Below are positions 7,017 to 8,042 of a stretch of DNA of 8,042 nucleotides, piece by piece. Positions within the stretch are counted from its first letter, which is position 1; each line of letters starts with the position of its first letter. The DNA is from Gammaproteobacteria bacterium (GTDB lineage: Bacteria > Pseudomonadota > Gammaproteobacteria > Pseudomonadales > Pseudomonadaceae). Below the pieces are notes generated by a model. The model saw nothing but the letters and a program-made list of their open reading frames with translations, ran no database searches and had not been told where the DNA came from. The translations under genes were made by a program, and so were the position numbers. The DNA lies in contig JAAZCO010000126.1 of the NCBI GenBank assembly GCA_012513235.1, positions 1-8,042 of the forward strand. Reading direction: 5' to 3'.

Positions 7017-7045
7017 TTGATTTGTTACAGTATGCAGATGATAAT
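7017..7045 (+). promoter_or_regulatory. Predicted sigma70-type promoter of the DUF3450 operon
   Basis: TTGATT (7017-7022, 4/6 to TTGACA), a 17-bp spacer and GATAAT (7040-7045, 5/6 to TATAAT). Transcription would start near 7052, leaving a leader of about 38 nt before the ATG at 7090. The -10 lies inside the Fur-like palindrome, which supports the pair as one iron-controlled promoter. Confidence 0.6.
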
Positions 7046-7052
7046 CATTGCC
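7034..7052. promoter_or_regulatory. Fur-box-like operator
   Basis: GCAGATGATAATCATTGCC matches the 19-bp Fur consensus GATAATGATAATCATTATC at 14 positions, including an unbroken run of 12 in the centre (ATGATAATCATT). The core ATGAT-A-ATCAT is a perfect dyad centred on 7043. It covers the predicted -10 of the DUF3450 promoter, as expected for repression by iron-loaded Fur, and the downstream operon is of a type linked to TonB-dependent uptake. Binding is inferred. Confidence 0.78.
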
Positions 7053-7089
7053 ATTAACGAGAGCCATCCAAATTAAGGAACCCGTATTC

Positions 7090-7860
7090 ATGCAAGCAAC
7101 AACTTTGCGCTCACTGCTTTTGTGCTGTGTGGTGGTGAGTCCCGTCATTAGTGCTGCAACAGTTGAGCAAGCACTGAGTGAAAGTGAAAAGCTCAGCCAA
7201 ACCGCGCAAAGTTCGCAAAAACGCATCGAGCGCCTCGACGATGCCAGTCAAGCAATGCTTGAAGAGTACAGCACCACCTTAGCCAAAGCCAAAGCCTTAG
7301 AAGGCTACAACGAGCAAGTCAGTGAACTGATTGCAGCTCAGCATCAAGAGCTGGTCAGCTATCAAGAACAAATCGACGCCCTGCAAGACAGTGAAGCCGC
7401 AGTGATGCCGCACATGCGCCGTATGGTCGAAGTGCTGGCTGAATTTATCGCTGCTGATGTGCCGTTTTTACCGCAAGAGCGCTCGGACCGTTTAGCCACC
7501 TTACAAGAGTTGATGCCGCGCGCGGATGTCAGCATGGCGGAAAAGTACCGTCGTATTCTTGAGGCTTATCAAATTGAAAGCGACTACGGTTACACCTTAG
7601 AGGCGTGGCGTGGTGAGTTGGGTGAGGGTGATAGCCAGCGTAGCGTTGAATTTTTACGTGTGGGTCGTGCCATGCTCTATTACCAAACCCCCAATGGCCA
7701 TGAAAGCGGTTACTGGAATGCGCAGACTCAGGCTTGGCAAACGCTGGATAACAATGTGCGCCGTCCGCTGCAAAAAGCCATCGCCATTGCCCGTCAACAA
7801 AAAACTGCAGACTGGTTAGAACTGCCGATTAAAACCTTAGCGCTGGAGCAGCAACCATGA
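7090..7860 (+). CDS. DUF3450 family secreted coiled-coil protein, first gene of a probable TonB/ExbB-type operon
   Basis: A 256-aa protein of the DUF3450 family, whose biochemical role is unknown to me. Residues 1-23 form a Sec signal peptide (basic R7, hydrophobic LLLCCVVVSPVI, probable cleavage after A22 or A23), so the mature protein should be periplasmic. Residues 25-105 are rich in Q, E, K and A with the heptad-like character of a coiled coil. The C-terminal part carries family-like segments DVPFLPQERSDRL (123-135) and EKYRRILEAYQIESDYG (151-167). I chose the ATG at 7090: it has AAGGA 10 nt upstream and gives a proper signal peptide. The frame extends back to a TTG at 7048, inside the Fur-like site, which is unlikely. 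It overlaps the next gene by ATGA. DUF3450 genes commonly precede TtpC/ExbB-type channel genes, so a role with an energised TonB system is likely by context only. Confidence 0.88.
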   Translation: MQATTLRSLLLCCVVVSPVISAATVEQALSESEKLSQTAQSSQKRIERLDDASQAMLEEYSTTLAKAKALEGYNEQVSELIAAQHQELVSYQEQIDALQDSEAAVMPHMRRMVEVLAEFIAADVPFLPQERSDRLATLQELMPRADVSMAEKYRRILEAYQIESDYGYTLEAWRGELGEGDSQRSVEFLRVGRAMLYYQTPNGHESGYWNAQTQAWQTLDNNVRRPLQKAIAIARQQKTADWLELPIKTLALEQQP

Positions 7861-8042
7861 AGCCGTTGTTATGGATGATCAGTGGCGTCTTGTTGAGTCT
7901 GTCAGTGCAAGCCAAGACCTTAACCCCCGACCAACTGCTGGAGCGCATTCGCAGCGAAAAGGGCACTGAAGAGCAATTGATGCAGCAGCGTGAGCAAGAG
8001 TTTTTGCAATCACGCAACCAGCAAGCACAACTCTTAGCACAA
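7857..8042 (+). CDS. TtpC-like MotA/TolQ/ExbB family protein, N-terminal fragment (partial, 3' end outside window)
   Basis: Only the first 62 residues are visible. Residues 1-19 are a signal peptide (MKPLLWMISGVLLSLSVQA, cleavage expected before KT). After it come a short helix TPDQLLERIRSEKG and a Q/E-rich, probably coiled-coil segment including QQREQEFLQSRNQQAQLL. That pattern, a secreted N-terminus with a REQEFL-like motif directly after a DUF3450 gene, matches the periplasmic extension of the large TolQ/ExbB-type proteins such as TtpC of the Vibrio TonB2 system. The channel domain that would prove this is outside the window. The ATG overlaps the DUF3450 stop as ATGA, and GGAG (7845-7848) lies 8 nt upstream, so the two genes are probably translationally coupled and share the Fur-like promoter. 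The family call rests on the N-terminus and gene order. Confidence 0.7.
   Translation, partial: MKPLLWMISGVLLSLSVQAKTLTPDQLLERIRSEKGTEEQLMQQREQEFLQSRNQQAQLLAQ

Larger units (their letters stand above)
6773..7089. other. Divergent intergenic region between cydD and the DUF3450 operon
   Basis: This 317-bp gap carries the control sequences of two divergent operons. On the right it holds a Fur-box-like sequence and a predicted promoter for the DUF3450 gene. In the middle (6971-6993) is a 23-bp imperfect inverted repeat. The left part (6773-6900) is the likely cydD leader, with an 8-bp inverted repeat (6791-6798 with 6842-6849). No gene-like frame was found. A convincing cydDC promoter was not found: TATAAC on the minus strand (6969-6974) has no good -35 at the right distance. 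I saw no complete FNR site (TTGAT-N4-ATCAA). Confidence 0.65.

Noticed and set aside
7017..7030. FNR-like half site TTGAT
   Set aside because: The second half ATCAA is absent at the required spacing, and the bases are better explained as the -35 of the DUF3450 promoter.

Overview
The window looks like chromosomal DNA of a gammaproteobacterium. NrdA and the NrdB fragment follow the Escherichia coli class Ia enzymes almost residue for residue, cydDC is in the usual order, and the right edge opens a DUF3450 / TtpC-type ExbB operon, a combination I know from marine and pseudomonad-like Gammaproteobacteria. Base composition looks moderate (near 50% G+C by eye, with AT-rich intergenic gaps). I cannot name a genus. 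I see no mobile elements, CRISPR, tRNA, rRNA or broken genes.

Layout from left to right. (1) Positions 1-2753, minus strand: the class Ia ribonucleotide reductase operon nrdA-nrdB, with nrdB cut by the left edge. (2) Positions 2754-3115: an intergenic gap with a well-formed sigma70-type nrdA promoter and two NrdR-box-like palindromes 32 bp apart, one over the -10 element. (3) Positions 3116-3370, plus strand: a small DUF1289 protein with a four-cysteine cluster; its 3' coding end contains a 10-bp inverted repeat that may act as a terminator. (4) Positions 3378-6772, minus strand: the cydDC operon, a heterodimeric ABC transporter needed for cytochrome bd assembly, with a 7-nt ATGCTAA overlap between cydD and cydC. 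(5) Positions 6773-7089: a divergent intergenic gap with a Fur-box-like sequence lying on a candidate promoter, plus an unassigned 23-bp inverted repeat. (6) Positions 7090-8042, plus strand: a secreted DUF3450 coiled-coil protein and, overlapping it by ATGA, the start of a secreted protein resembling the periplasmic N-terminus of TtpC-type MotA/TolQ/ExbB channel proteins. This is the beginning of what is probably an iron-regulated TonB-energising operon.

The genes are mostly separate functions: deoxyribonucleotide supply (nrdAB), maturation of a high-affinity respiratory oxidase (cydDC) and energised outer-membrane uptake (DUF3450 operon). Iron links them loosely: NrdB is a di-iron protein, CydDC supports a heme-containing oxidase, and the right-hand operon carries a Fur-like site. 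The least understood part is the DUF3450 / TtpC-like operon, most of which lies outside the window. I did not find a clearly new system in what is visible.
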